Positions 1-7,793 of a DNA stretch of 64,000 nt are shown here, one piece after another. The notes beneath the pieces are model-generated. The model made no database searches, was not told the DNA's origin, and worked only from the letters and a program-made list of their open reading frames with translations. This stretch comes from Ornithobacterium rhinotracheale DSM 15997. GTDB lineage: Bacteria > Bacteroidota > Bacteroidia > Flavobacteriales > Weeksellaceae. Where the stretch lies: NCBI RefSeq assembly GCF_000265465.1, contig NC_018016.1:2036001-2100000 (forward strand). The letters are read 5' to 3'. Made by a program: the position numbers and the translations under genes. Positions within the stretch are counted from its first letter, which is position 1. Every line of letters begins with the position of its first letter.

Positions 1-129
1 AATAGTAAAGTATTTTGGTGATGATTTTTGAAGTATTTAATCAAAATTTAATATATTTGATAAGTTTATAGATTTTAAGTTAGCATAAGAAGACTATGGA
101 GAAAAAACAACCAAGAATGTAGAAGAGCC

Positions 130-372
130 ATTAGAAAAATAGCTATGGAAATTTGGAGATTACGAAGATATTAAAGGTTTTTTGTGCCTCTGCGTCCAAA
201 AAGCGAGTGGCAGAATTAGATTATGTGCTTACTACTGGCAGATATGTAGAAGAAGAAGATTTTTGATTTCAATGAAAGATTTACATTTTTGAAAGCAATG
301 TTTGAAGCTCAATTAATTGAAGAGGAAGCATTAAATCAAAAAATATAGGAGAACTTGTCTAGAAAAAATTAG
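130..372 (+). pseudogene. Remnant of type I restriction methylase subunit HsdM, C-terminal end
   Basis: Two reading frames together spell the usual end of an HsdM N6-adenine methylase: a GDYEDIKGF stretch, then SASKKRVAELDYVLTTGRYV, then, after another frame change, FDFNERFTFLKAMFEAQLIE and a broken ENLSRKN tail. In-frame stops and at least two shifts make it non-functional. HsdM would methylate DNA as part of a type I restriction-modification complex. The rest of the gene, if present, lies left of the window; no hsdS or hsdR is visible to the right. The identification rests on family memory of the HsdM C-terminus. Confidence 0.7.
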
Positions 373-376
373 AAGA

Positions 377-805
377 ATGAAAAATAATACCGATATTCGA
401 TGGATACAACGATTAGACAATTACAATAAAGCTTTGTCTAAATTGACCGATGCCGTGCAGTTAGACCAAACTAAAACGCTTAGTGAACTAGAAAAACAAG
501 GTTTGATTCAGTCTTTTGAATATACGCATGAGCTTGCATGGAAAGTCATGAAAGATTATTTTACTTTTCAAGGAAATACAGAAATTACAGGTTCACGAGA
601 TGCAACGAGACAAGCCTTTAAAGCAAATCTTATAGAAGATGGAGATAACTGGCTAAAAATGATACATAACAGAAATTTAACTAGCCATACTTACAATGAA
701 GAGACATCAGAGGAAATCTACGAGAATATAGTAACTATTTTTTATCCCCTTTTTGTTTTATTCCAAAAGAAAATGAATCAATTAAAGGAGAAAAACGAAG
801 AGTGA
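377..805 (+). CDS. HEPN-type nucleotidyltransferase substrate-binding protein (HI0074 family), probable toxin of a HEPN/MNT pair
   Basis: This 142-residue all-helical protein shows the HI0074-type pattern: the GLIQSFEYTHELAWKVMKDY block around residue 42 and, near residue 98, RNLTSH, which fits the R-x4-H motif of HEPN RNases. In known HEPN/MNT pairs the HEPN protein is the toxin and the neighbouring minimal nucleotidyltransferase neutralises it, in studied cases by AMPylation. The partner gene follows after 19 bases in the same direction, so the two are an operon. The start is the first ATG after the hsdM remnant; no separate promoter was recognised. Function is inferred from the family; the motif and pairing are seen directly. 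Confidence 0.85.
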   Translation: MKNNTDIRWIQRLDNYNKALSKLTDAVQLDQTKTLSELEKQGLIQSFEYTHELAWKVMKDYFTFQGNTEITGSRDATRQAFKANLIEDGDNWLKMIHNRNLTSHTYNEETSEEIYENIVTIFYPLFVLFQKKMNQLKEKNEE

Positions 806-824
806 TTAACTTTCAACTTAAAAC

Positions 825-1133
825 ATGTACGGATTAAAGGAGAAACATATTGATACAATACAATCTATTTTTGGAAAGTATCCAGAGATAGATGAAGCCA
901 TTTTATATGGTTCTCGGGCAAAGGGTAATTACCAAAATGGTTCTGATATCGATTTAACTTTAAAGGGAGAACACTTAAACCTTTCTAAACTTTCTCAAAT
1001 TCAAATAGAGCTAGAAGACACCTATTTGCCGTATCAAGTAGATTTATCGATATATCATGCCATTGAAAATCCAAAACTGATAGAACATATAGACCGAGTA
1101 GGTATTTCTTTTTATAAAAAAACAAAACTGTAA
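825..1133 (+). CDS. Minimal nucleotidyltransferase (MNT, HI0073 family), probable antitoxin
   Basis: This 102-residue protein carries the nucleotidyltransferase signature GSRAKGNYQNGSDIDL near residue 29 (GS-x-n-DxD type) and a third acidic site in YQVDLSIY near residue 81. That is a complete minimal pol-beta fold active site. It lies directly behind the HEPN gene and is expected to inactivate it. The stop codon at 1131-1133 falls inside a sequence nearly identical to the end of the IS3-type element further right, so an IS insertion may have replaced the last few original codons. The length is still normal for the family, so it is probably functional. Confidence 0.85.
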   Translation: MYGLKEKHIDTIQSIFGKYPEIDEAILYGSRAKGNYQNGSDIDLTLKGEHLNLSKLSQIQIELEDTYLPYQVDLSIYHAIENPKLIEHIDRVGISFYKKTKL

Positions 1134-1178
1134 ATCGTCAGCAAAAAGTTTACCAGTTTTAGGTTAAGAATATAGTAT
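1129..1178. mobile_element. Orphan terminal inverted repeat of an IS3-type element
   Basis: About 50 bases starting TGTAAATCGTCAGCAAAAAG match the reverse complement of the right end of the IS3-type element (35270-35319) almost base for base, with one extra T and a few substitutions toward the inner end. No transposase gene or second end is attached; the next gene starts at 1188. It is best explained as the scar of a lost or deleted IS copy. Confidence 0.8.
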
Positions 1179-1187
1179 ATTAAAAAA

Positions 1188-1616
1188 ATGAAAAGTTTAA
1201 AGATTATAGTATTACTATTTGCTCTGATATCATTTTCTAGTTGTAGAACAAATGGGAAAGAAGAAGCAATAAATACCGCTTTTAAAATATTGGAAAGTAT
1301 AGAGCGTAAGGACTATGAATCTTTTCAAAAACTATTGATTATACCTGAAAATGAATATAATTTTGAAAGTTTAAATGAAATGTTTAGCGATAGTGTAATT
1401 GCAAACTTTGATAGAGATAAAGTTATTTTTAAAGACACAATATTTCCTTTTAATTCTCCGTTTAACATAAAAAATAAATATATCAAAATTCCTTATTATA
1501 ACTTTCCGAAGGAATCTTCCTCGGCTTATAAAAAGATGACATTATATATTTTCTTTGATGAAAAAAATCAACAGGATTTTAATCAAGCACTAAGGATAAA
1601 CTTAGCAGGAGAATAG
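1188..1616 (+). CDS. Hypothetical lipoprotein
   Basis: This is a 142-residue protein of unknown function. Residues 1-18 form a hydrophobic signal peptide ending in SFSSC, a convincing lipobox, so the mature protein should start at Cys19 and be lipid-anchored. The rest is charged, rich in Lys, Glu and Asn, with no recognised domain. It stands alone between the orphan IS end and the NIF3 gene. The ATG follows an A-rich stretch, as is common for start sites in this phylum. Confidence 0.6.
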   Translation: MKSLKIIVLLFALISFSSCRTNGKEEAINTAFKILESIERKDYESFQKLLIIPENEYNFESLNEMFSDSVIANFDRDKVIFKDTIFPFNSPFNIKNKYIKIPYYNFPKESSSAYKKMTLYIFFDEKNQQDFNQALRINLAGE

Positions 1617-1780
1617 TAATTGGATAAATGACAGAGGTTAATTGTTAAAAAAAAACTAAATACTAAAGTTTTTATAAATAAGATTATAGGAGCGACGCAA
1701 AAAAAGAAATCCCATTTTTTTAGGAGATTATAGCCAAATCATTTAGTTTTGTTTCATAAACCTTTATGTTTAAAAAAACG

Positions 1781-2881
1781 ATGAAAATTCAAATCAAAGA
1801 AATCATACAATCCCTTGAAAAATGGGCTCCTACGGCTTACGCTGAGTCGTTCGATAATGTGGGCTTGCAGCTTGGGGATAAAGAAAAATATATTGAGAAA
1901 GCATTAGTCGCTTTTGAAATTACCGAAGAAGTTTTAGAAGAAGCAATTGAAAACCAAGCAGGTTTAATCATTACATTTCACCCATTGATTTTTGGCGGGT
2001 TCAAAAGCATTACGGGCAAAAACCGAGTAGAGCGCGTTTTGCTCAGAGCCATTAAGCACGATATTGCGATTTATGCCATACACACCAATCTCGATGCGCA
2101 GCTCATGGGCGTAAACCATGAAATCGGAAAACAATTAGGCTTAAATGATTTAAAAATCTTGATTCCGAATAAGGAAACTTTGTTTAAACTCAGTTTTTTT
2201 GTGCCACAAAACGATGCCGAAAAAGTCAAAAAATCCCTTTTTGAAGCAAATTTGGGCATCATCGGCAACTACACCGAATGCAGTTTTAGCACCCAAGGCA
2301 CAGGTACTTTTAAACCCAACGAATCCGCAAATCCGTATTTGGGCAAATCCAATGAGCGAGAGGAAGTAAAGGAGGAGCGTGTAGAGATTTTAATCAAAAA
2401 ACACGAAATTGGGAAAGCTATTCAGACTTTAAAACAAAATCACCCGTACGAGGAAGTGGCATACGACATTTTTCCTTTGGCAAACGAAGATCTCGCCACA
2501 GGAATGGGGCAAATTGGCGAATTGCCAGCAGCCATGAATGCCGAGGAATTTATCCAATTGCTTAAAAAAGTTTTCGGCACGCCGTGTATTAAAACCTCGG
2601 CTTTGGTAAAAAAGGAAATCAAAAAAGTAGCCGTTTTAGGTGGTTCGGGCGCATTTGCCATTGGCGCAGCAAAAGCCTCAGGCGCAGATGCTTTCGTTAC
2701 GGCAGATTTAAAATATCATGATTTTTTCTTGGCAGAAAATCAGCTGTTATTGTGCGATGTAGGGCATTATGAATCAGAACAATTCAATAAATTTTATATA
2801 ACACGCTATCTTTCAGAAAATTTTAGTAATTTTGCATTCCTTACCTCTAAGGTAAACACAAACCCAATTAATTATTTTTAA
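1781..2881 (+). CDS. NIF3/YbgI-family dinuclear metal-centre protein
   Basis: This protein of about 366 residues has the NIF3 layout: an N-terminal half with a FHPLIFGG motif near residue 60 and YAIHTNLDA near residue 95, a middle insertion of the kind found in YqfO-like members (roughly residues 125-230), and a C-terminal half with GSGAF, the FVTADLKYH segment and a DVGHYESE motif, which supply the remaining metal ligands. The usual HHP is FHP here. These proteins form hexamers with two metal ions per subunit; the biochemical role is unclear, with GTP cyclohydrolase I-like annotation in databases. I chose the ATG at 1781 because it starts the conserved helix KIQIKEIIQSL; an ATG five codons upstream is possible. 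The next gene starts 3 bases after its stop. Confidence 0.9.
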   Translation: MKIQIKEIIQSLEKWAPTAYAESFDNVGLQLGDKEKYIEKALVAFEITEEVLEEAIENQAGLIITFHPLIFGGFKSITGKNRVERVLLRAIKHDIAIYAIHTNLDAQLMGVNHEIGKQLGLNDLKILIPNKETLFKLSFFVPQNDAEKVKKSLFEANLGIIGNYTECSFSTQGTGTFKPNESANPYLGKSNEREEVKEERVEILIKKHEIGKAIQTLKQNHPYEEVAYDIFPLANEDLATGMGQIGELPAAMNAEEFIQLLKKVFGTPCIKTSALVKKEIKKVAVLGGSGAFAIGAAKASGADAFVTADLKYHDFFLAENQLLLCDVGHYESEQFNKFYITRYLSENFSNFAFLTSKVNTNPINYF

Positions 2882-2884
2882 ATT

Positions 2885-3667
2885 ATGGCTAAAAATAAAA
2901 GCACTGAAGCAAGTGTAGAAGAAAAGCTAAGAGGCTTATACAACCTACAATTAATAGATTCTCGTTTAGACGAAATCCGCAACACGAGAGGAGAGCTCCC
3001 ATTGGAAGTTCAGGACTTGGAAGATGATATTGCTGGTAAAGAAAAACGCTTTGCCTCTACAGAGCTAGATGTAGAAGCACTAGAGGTGAAAATCAAAGAG
3101 GAAAAAGAAGCAATGAAAGAAGCTGCCGCTTTGATTAAAAAATATACAAAACAACAGGACAATGTGCGCAACAATCGTGAGTTTGAGGCATTGTCTAAAG
3201 AGATTGAATACCAAGAACTTGAAATCGAGCATAGCGAGAAAAAAATCAAAGAATTTAATGCTAAAATCGGTTTCTTGAGGGAAAAACAAGAAGATTTACA
3301 GCAAAAAATCAAAGATTATCAAGAATATTTAGACCACAAAAAATCTGAGCTTGATAACATCGTAAAAGAAACAGAAAAAGAAGAAGCTAAGTTAAACGAA
3401 TTGACAGAAGAATATAGCCAAGAGATTGATCCAAAATTATTGAAAGCTTACCAAAAAATCCGTTCGTCTGTGAAAAACGGATTGGCAGTAGTGCCAGTAG
3501 AGCGTGGAGCTTCTGCGGGATCGTTCTTTACCATTCCTCCACAACGCCAGATGGAAATCGCTATGCGTAAAAAAATCATCTTAGACGAGCACAGTGGTAG
3601 AATTTTGGTAGATGCAGAGCTAGCCAACGAGCAAAAAGAAAAAATGGAAAAAATCATCAATGCTTAA
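2885..3667 (+). CDS. Coiled-coil protein of the C4-type zinc-ribbon family (zinc ligands absent)
   Basis: This 260-residue protein is mostly long coiled coil (residues 10-185, rich in Glu and Lys), followed by a compact C-terminal segment with FFTIPPQRQMEIA and SGRILVD. That is the position of the C4 zinc ribbon in the wider family, where CxxC pairs flank the FxxIPPQ segment. Here all four cysteines are replaced (GASAGSFF and DEHSGR), so it should not bind zinc in the usual way. The gene follows the NIF3 homologue by 3 bases, an arrangement common in Bacteroidota, which suggests a shared but unknown job. Confidence 0.85.
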   Translation: MAKNKSTEASVEEKLRGLYNLQLIDSRLDEIRNTRGELPLEVQDLEDDIAGKEKRFASTELDVEALEVKIKEEKEAMKEAAALIKKYTKQQDNVRNNREFEALSKEIEYQELEIEHSEKKIKEFNAKIGFLREKQEDLQQKIKDYQEYLDHKKSELDNIVKETEKEEAKLNELTEEYSQEIDPKLLKAYQKIRSSVKNGLAVVPVERGASAGSFFTIPPQRQMEIAMRKKIILDEHSGRILVDAELANEQKEKMEKIINA

Positions 3668-3788
3668 TATTGATTAAAATTTCTTTCCTAAAAAAATAGA
3701 TTTTAGGCACATTTCTCTTTTGAGGTTTGTGTCTATTTTTTTGTTTTAAAAAATTATAAATAAAATGTTCATTTAATTATATTTTTAT

Positions 3789-3796
3789 TAAATTTG
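3789..3796 (+). promoter_or_regulatory. Candidate -7 promoter box TAAATTTG
   Basis: TAAATTTG fits the Bacteroidota -7 consensus TANNTTTG and lies about 145 bases before the ATG of the outer-membrane protein gene at 3941. I see no good TTTG -33 element at the usual 19-21 base spacing, so it would be a weak or incomplete match. Confidence 0.35.
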
Positions 3797-3940
3797 TCCG
3801 AAATACAAGTGCTAATATTAAAGAAGTGAAAAAATGAAAGTTGATTGAATTTTTTAAGTATTTAAATCACAGCAATCAAATATTTCTTTAAAATTCAGAT
3901 TTTGAATATATTAAAACCAAAAAAACATAACCATAAACAT

Positions 3941-4483
3941 ATGAAAAAAGTACTATTAGCAGCGGCAGCTTTGTTGGCATTCAATGCTAGCCAAGCGCAG
4001 GTAGAAAAAAGCATAACTGGTTTGCAGTTAGGGCTTTTTGGTGTAGATCTTAACAACGAAACTCGCCTTTCTGAGCAAGTTGCATTGCGTTCGGCAGTTG
4101 GGTTGAATGTGGGCGTTTGGGGTGGTAATTTTTATGATAAAACAGGCTTTATTCTATATCCAAAATTATCGCTTCAACCTAAATATTACTACAATATTTT
4201 GAGCCGAAAAGAACAAGGTAAAAATATTAAAAACAACAGTGCCAACTATTTATCATTACAAGTGAATTACACACCAGATTGGTTTTCGATTTCTAATTAT
4301 GATAATTTGCGACTCATCAATAAACTAGATATAGTACCTACTTTTGGGATTCGTAGAAATTTTGCGCAAGATTTTAATTATGAGTTTCGAGTGGGCTTAG
4401 GCTACGGGACTACATTTGGCGAAAAAAACAATGTGAGCGGCACTGTATTAGATTTAGGATTTAAGGTAGGATACGATTTTTAA
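3941..4483 (+). CDS. Probable outer-membrane beta-barrel protein
   Basis: This 180-residue protein begins with a classical signal peptide (MKKVLLAAAALLAFNASQAQ), cut after about residue 20. The remainder alternates polar and aromatic residues (LYPKLSLQPKYYYNI, EFRVGLGYGTTFG) and ends GFKVGYDF with the terminal Phe typical of barrels inserted by the BAM complex. A small barrel is therefore likely; the ligand or function is unknown. The start was set at the ATG that opens the signal peptide; a longer reading frame from a TTG at 3902 adds only an AT-rich leader. Confidence 0.65.
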   Translation: MKKVLLAAAALLAFNASQAQVEKSITGLQLGLFGVDLNNETRLSEQVALRSAVGLNVGVWGGNFYDKTGFILYPKLSLQPKYYYNILSRKEQGKNIKNNSANYLSLQVNYTPDWFSISNYDNLRLINKLDIVPTFGIRRNFAQDFNYEFRVGLGYGTTFGEKNNVSGTVLDLGFKVGYDF

Positions 4484-4503
4484 AATTAAATTTAGCAATA
4501 AAC

Positions 4504-4540
4504 AAAATCGCAGGAAAATGAATTTCTTGCGATTTTTTTT
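4504..4540 (+). terminator. Intrinsic terminator after the outer-membrane protein gene
   Basis: A hairpin with arms AAAATCGCA (4504-4512) and TGCGATTTT (4528-4536), with extra pairing inside, is followed by a run of T. It lies 20 bases after the stop codon at 4483. Confidence 0.7.
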
Positions 4541-4550
4541 GTACCTTTAA

Positions 4551-5096
4551 ATGATATTTTTTGATAGTATGAGAGAAAGAAGAATTGAAGTCAAAAAAAG
4601 CAAAATTTGGAGGGCACTTATTGGGTCTTTATTCTTTGTATCCATTAGTATTTGGATTTTGTCTGCGCCAGAAAATGCGTTTTTTAGGAGTGTATTTGCT
4701 AAAATTATTGCCTATTCGGGCTTGGTGTTTTTTGGTCTTGTAGGCATTATTGCTTTGATACAATTATTTAGCAAAAAGTCTGCACTCATTATCAACGAAA
4801 AAGGGATTACAGATAACACGACGATGGTTTCTTTAGGATTTATTCCTTGGGCTGAAATCCAGCAAATCCAAACCACAAATGCGATGAATCAACGATTTTT
4901 AATGATAATTTTAAAAGACCCCAAACGCATTATCGCGCGTAGCAAAAATCCTTGGCAAAAAATGTTTAATAAATTAAATTATAGATTATACGGTTCGCCC
5001 GTAGGCATTTCTATTAACAATTTAAAAATAAGTGCAGAAGAGCTTAAACAAGAGTTGAAAGCTTGGAGTGAGATGAATAACTCAGAAAAATTATAA
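4551..5096 (+). CDS. STM3941-family membrane protein
   Basis: This 181-residue protein has two transmembrane helices (about residues 20-40 and 50-70) followed by a cytoplasmic domain resembling a PH-like fold, with the typical segments ALIINEKGITD, FIPWAEIQQIQ and FLMIILKDPKRI. This matches proteins annotated as STM3941 family, whose function is unknown. An internal ATG at 4569 gives MRERRIEVKKSK, closer to the usual start, so the first six codons are uncertain. It is the last chromosomal-looking gene before the ICE. Confidence 0.65.
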   Translation: MIFFDSMRERRIEVKKSKIWRALIGSLFFVSISIWILSAPENAFFRSVFAKIIAYSGLVFFGLVGIIALIQLFSKKSALIINEKGITDNTTMVSLGFIPWAEIQQIQTTNAMNQRFLMIILKDPKRIIARSKNPWQKMFNKLNYRLYGSPVGISINNLKISAEELKQELKAWSEMNNSEKL

Positions 5097-5110
5097 CTGA
5101 AAAGATTAAG

Positions 5111-5146
5111 GCATAAAATCTGAAAAATTGATTTTATGCTTTTTTT
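5111..5146 (+). terminator. Strong intrinsic terminator
   Basis: A perfect 10-base stem, GCATAAAATC (5111-5120) with GATTTTATGC (5130-5139), is followed by seven T. It ends the STM3941 gene transcript. Confidence 0.85.
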
Positions 5147-5159
5147 GTATTTTAAAATA

Positions 5160-5417
5160 AAAATTCATTAAAAATGCAAAAGTAGGTAAAAAAATGTAAC
5201 CAGCTATGAAGTAGTGAATTAAACATTCATTTACCTCTAACGTTCCGACAGAGAATCACTGAAAATAGCCTCAAAAAGACAAAGTTGAGTTACTTATCAG
5301 TTACCTGATAAGCATTCAAAGTTTTTTATTAAACAGGCTATATTTCAGTGTTTTGCGCAATATTTCATCTTTCATTGTTACTCAATAGAAATTAATTTAG
5401 TAACTCAAAATTATAGA
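5160..5417. other. Intergenic region before the integrase: candidate attL core and integrase arm sites
   Basis: No gene is visible here. GCAAAAGTAG at 5176-5185 matches nine of ten positions of the CTnDOT-type core read on the other strand (GCAAANNTAC). Three related 9-mers lie nearer the integrase: TTGAGTTAC (5285-5293), GTTACTCAA (5377-5385) and GTAACTCAA (5400-5408); the first and last are exact inverted copies. A perfect 8-base hairpin CTTATCAG/CTGATAAG spans 5293-5312. Together they look like an attachment region with arm-type binding sites. The core assignment is inference; the matching right end lies outside this window. Confidence 0.4.
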
Positions 5418-6680
5418 ATGATGAAAAAAACGCAAAGAACAACCTTCACGGTATTATTTTACCTAAAAAGAAAAAGCCCTAAAGCCGATGGCACACTTCC
5501 CATCATGGCTCGAATTACCATCAATGGAAAGAATGAACCCTTTTCTACGAAGTTAGGCTTATCTCCTTCGTTGGATTTACAAAATAGTCAAGTGTGCGGA
5601 AAAACCCATGAAGCCAAACAAATCAATAAAAAGTTAAAGGCTATTGAAACGAATATCCAAAATATTTATAGCGATATGCTTAAATATGAAGGATATGTAA
5701 CCGCAAAGAAAGTAAAAGATCGATATTTAGGCAGAGAACATTCTGGACATACCCTATTAAAATGTTTTCAAGGCTTACTTAAAGATTTTGCACTTAAAGT
5801 TGAGAAAAAATTAAGAGCACCAGGAAGTTATAATACTCATAAAACTGCCTATGGAAACTTAGAGCGATTTCTTCAAGAAAAACTTCACAGAGATGATATA
5901 GAATTGATAGAGCTTGACAAAAATTTTATTGATGATTATGATTATTACCTTAGAATAGAAAGAGGTTTAGACCACAATAGTATTTATGGTAATATGGGGC
6001 CACTTTTGCGAACCATAAAAAGAGCCTTAGACGATAATCTAATTATTGTCAATCCCTTTCGGCATTATAAAAATACACTCATACCCAAAGATAGAGGTTA
6101 TCTTTTGAAATCTGAAATTATAAAACTCATTGAATACACCCCTTCTGATGATTTTTCTAAAAAAGTGAGAAAGACCATAGAATTAGTGAGAGATTTAGCC
6201 CTTTTTAGTTGTTTTACAGGTTTTTCCTACATTGATATATACCAACTTAGCCCTGCCCATTTACAGGAGTTTTTTGATGGTCATAAGTGGCTCATCAAAC
6301 GGCGACAAAAATCAAAAATACCTTGTAATGTTCGATTATTAGAAATACCCAAGATGATTTTAAAGAAGTATGAGGGCTTAGGCAAAAATGGTGCTTTACT
6401 TCCTGTACCAAGTAATGCTACTTGTAATAAATACATCAAAATCATTATGAATGAATGTGGGATTTTTCGTGATAAACCGATTACTTTTCACTGGGCAAGG
6501 CATAGTTTTGCTACCTTAATGCTTACGGAGGATATTCCGATAGAAAGTATCAGTAAAATGCTTGGACATAAGCATATTCATACAACGGAAATTTATGCAA
6601 AAATTACGAATACTAAGATTAGCAAAGATATGGAGTTAGCCTCACAAAAATTGCAGAATTTGTCTTTAAGTTATGCTTAA
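5418..6680 (+). CDS. Tyrosine-type site-specific recombinase (ICE integrase, CTnDOT-like)
   Basis: This 420-residue integrase would cut and rejoin the attachment sites of the mobile element. It has an N-terminal arm-binding/SAM-like part (to about residue 225) and a catalytic part with the HxxR block HWARHSF near residue 359, LGHKHIHTT, and the nucleophile Tyr in EIYAKI near residue 392. The box that normally carries the first catalytic Arg reads CFTGFSYIDIYQL, with Ser at the Arg position; IntDOT of CTnDOT is known to lack this Arg as well. It is the first gene of the element, reads into it, and ends at a strong terminator. Confidence 0.93.
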   Translation: MMKKTQRTTFTVLFYLKRKSPKADGTLPIMARITINGKNEPFSTKLGLSPSLDLQNSQVCGKTHEAKQINKKLKAIETNIQNIYSDMLKYEGYVTAKKVKDRYLGREHSGHTLLKCFQGLLKDFALKVEKKLRAPGSYNTHKTAYGNLERFLQEKLHRDDIELIELDKNFIDDYDYYLRIERGLDHNSIYGNMGPLLRTIKRALDDNLIIVNPFRHYKNTLIPKDRGYLLKSEIIKLIEYTPSDDFSKKVRKTIELVRDLALFSCFTGFSYIDIYQLSPAHLQEFFDGHKWLIKRRQKSKIPCNVRLLEIPKMILKKYEGLGKNGALLPVPSNATCNKYIKIIMNECGIFRDKPITFHWARHSFATLMLTEDIPIESISKMLGHKHIHTTEIYAKITNTKISKDMELASQKLQNLSLSYA

Positions 6681-6775
6681 AAGTTGCTTTTTTATTCTTG
6701 TAGCACATTGGCTATGATTTTTCAGAGAAAAACCCTATCCAAAACGCTACTAAGAATTTTCAAACTTACCCAAAC

Positions 6776-6826
6776 TACCGCTACAAAACATTCCCTTTCT
6801 TCCCTGTTTTGTAGCGGTAATTTTTT
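6776..6826 (+). terminator. Strong terminator after the integrase
   Basis: A perfect 14-base stem, TACCGCTACAAAAC (6776-6789) with GTTTTGTAGCGGTA (6806-6819), is followed by a T run (6822-6828). It closes integrase transcription about 95 bases after the stop. Confidence 0.85.
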
Positions 6827-6839
6827 TAGAAATAAACCT

Positions 6840-7357
6840 TAACTAACAGAGATAAAAATATTCGTTAATCGATACAGCGCTTAGAGTTTCGATGGGATCC
6901 ATTTACCTAATGCTTGTCTTTTGTATTAGGATTTCTATTTCCACCTTTTTTTCGCAGGTATAAAATGGTCGAAATGCGGTTTTTCGTAGTCGAAGGGCAA
7001 AAGTATCTCCGTGTTCTAAACGCCTTTACAAGGTCAAACCCTGGGGTTTTCAAAAAAATCTCCACACCCTTTGGGGTTGTATTTTTCTGAAAAACCTTGC
7101 AACGGCTAAACACTACTTTTTATAAGCCCTCGAAACGAAACCAGCATATTCCGACTCTTTAAACGAATAAAAAAAAGGTCAATATGAAACATACAAAAGT
7201 AGATTTATTAGTAATGGATTTAAAACGAAACCGCTCTTCCTCTCATTACCGAATAATAAAAAAAAATCAACACCACCTCGCAAGAGAGCAAAGCGTGGGC
7301 AGGCTATGAGAGAATGGGTATTTAAATAAGCAGTATCAATTTTAAAAATTAAATAAG
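6840..7357. other. Gene-poor ICE spacer with one doubtful small minus-strand reading frame
   Basis: I see no convincing gene. On the minus strand 6907-7113 could code 68 residues (MFSRCKVFQKNTTPKGVEIF onward). The product is basic, has no recognised domain or clear ribosome site, and resembles reading frames that recur in non-coding parts of related elements. Two AAACGAAACC copies occur near 7132 and 7219. The rest is AT-rich leader before ssb, with no clear TANNTTTG box. Confidence 0.3.
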
Positions 7358-7744
7358 ATGAACATTACAGGACGATTAACAAGAGATGCAGAAGTGAAAG
7401 CACTTCCTAACGACAGAAAGGTAGTAAACTTTTCAATTGCCGTAAACGACCACTATCGTAACAAGCAGGGCGAAGACATACAGCAGACCGCTTTTTTCGA
7501 TTGTGCGTATTGGCAAGGTACAAATGTAGCCAAGATATTAACCAAAGGAGCTTTGGTAGAACTCACAGGGCGAGTAAGTGCGAGGGCGTGGCTTAGCAAG
7601 GACGGAGAACCCAAAGCAGGGCTTAATTTTCATACCTCAAAAATTAAGTTACACGCAAGAGGACAAAGACAGAACACGGAAACAAACAACGGAGAGGGAA
7701 CACCACAACCGATTGAGGAAACCGAAGACGATTTACCATTTTAA
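7358..7744 (+). CDS. ssb: Single-stranded DNA-binding protein (ICE copy)
   Basis: This 128-residue protein has an OB-fold with the standard SSB segments: NITGRLTRDAEVK at the start, VVNFSIAVND, FFDCAYW near residue 46 and LVELTGRVSARAW near residue 67. It ends in an acidic tail, ETEDDLPF, the peptide SSB uses to recruit partner proteins. It should coat single strands made during conjugative transfer or replication of the element. It opens a co-directional run of genes ending in the PRTRC block. Confidence 0.92.
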   Translation: MNITGRLTRDAEVKALPNDRKVVNFSIAVNDHYRNKQGEDIQQTAFFDCAYWQGTNVAKILTKGALVELTGRVSARAWLSKDGEPKAGLNFHTSKIKLHARGQRQNTETNNGEGTPQPIEETEDDLPF

Positions 7745-7793
7745 TGAACAGAATAACAAAAAAACATTTAGGAACATTTAAAATTTTAGAACA

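Noticed and set aside
5097-5417. tRNA gene as integration site of the ICE
   Set aside because: No cloverleaf, T-loop or anticodon-arm pattern is visible at the integrase end; the target looks like an intergenic core site instead.
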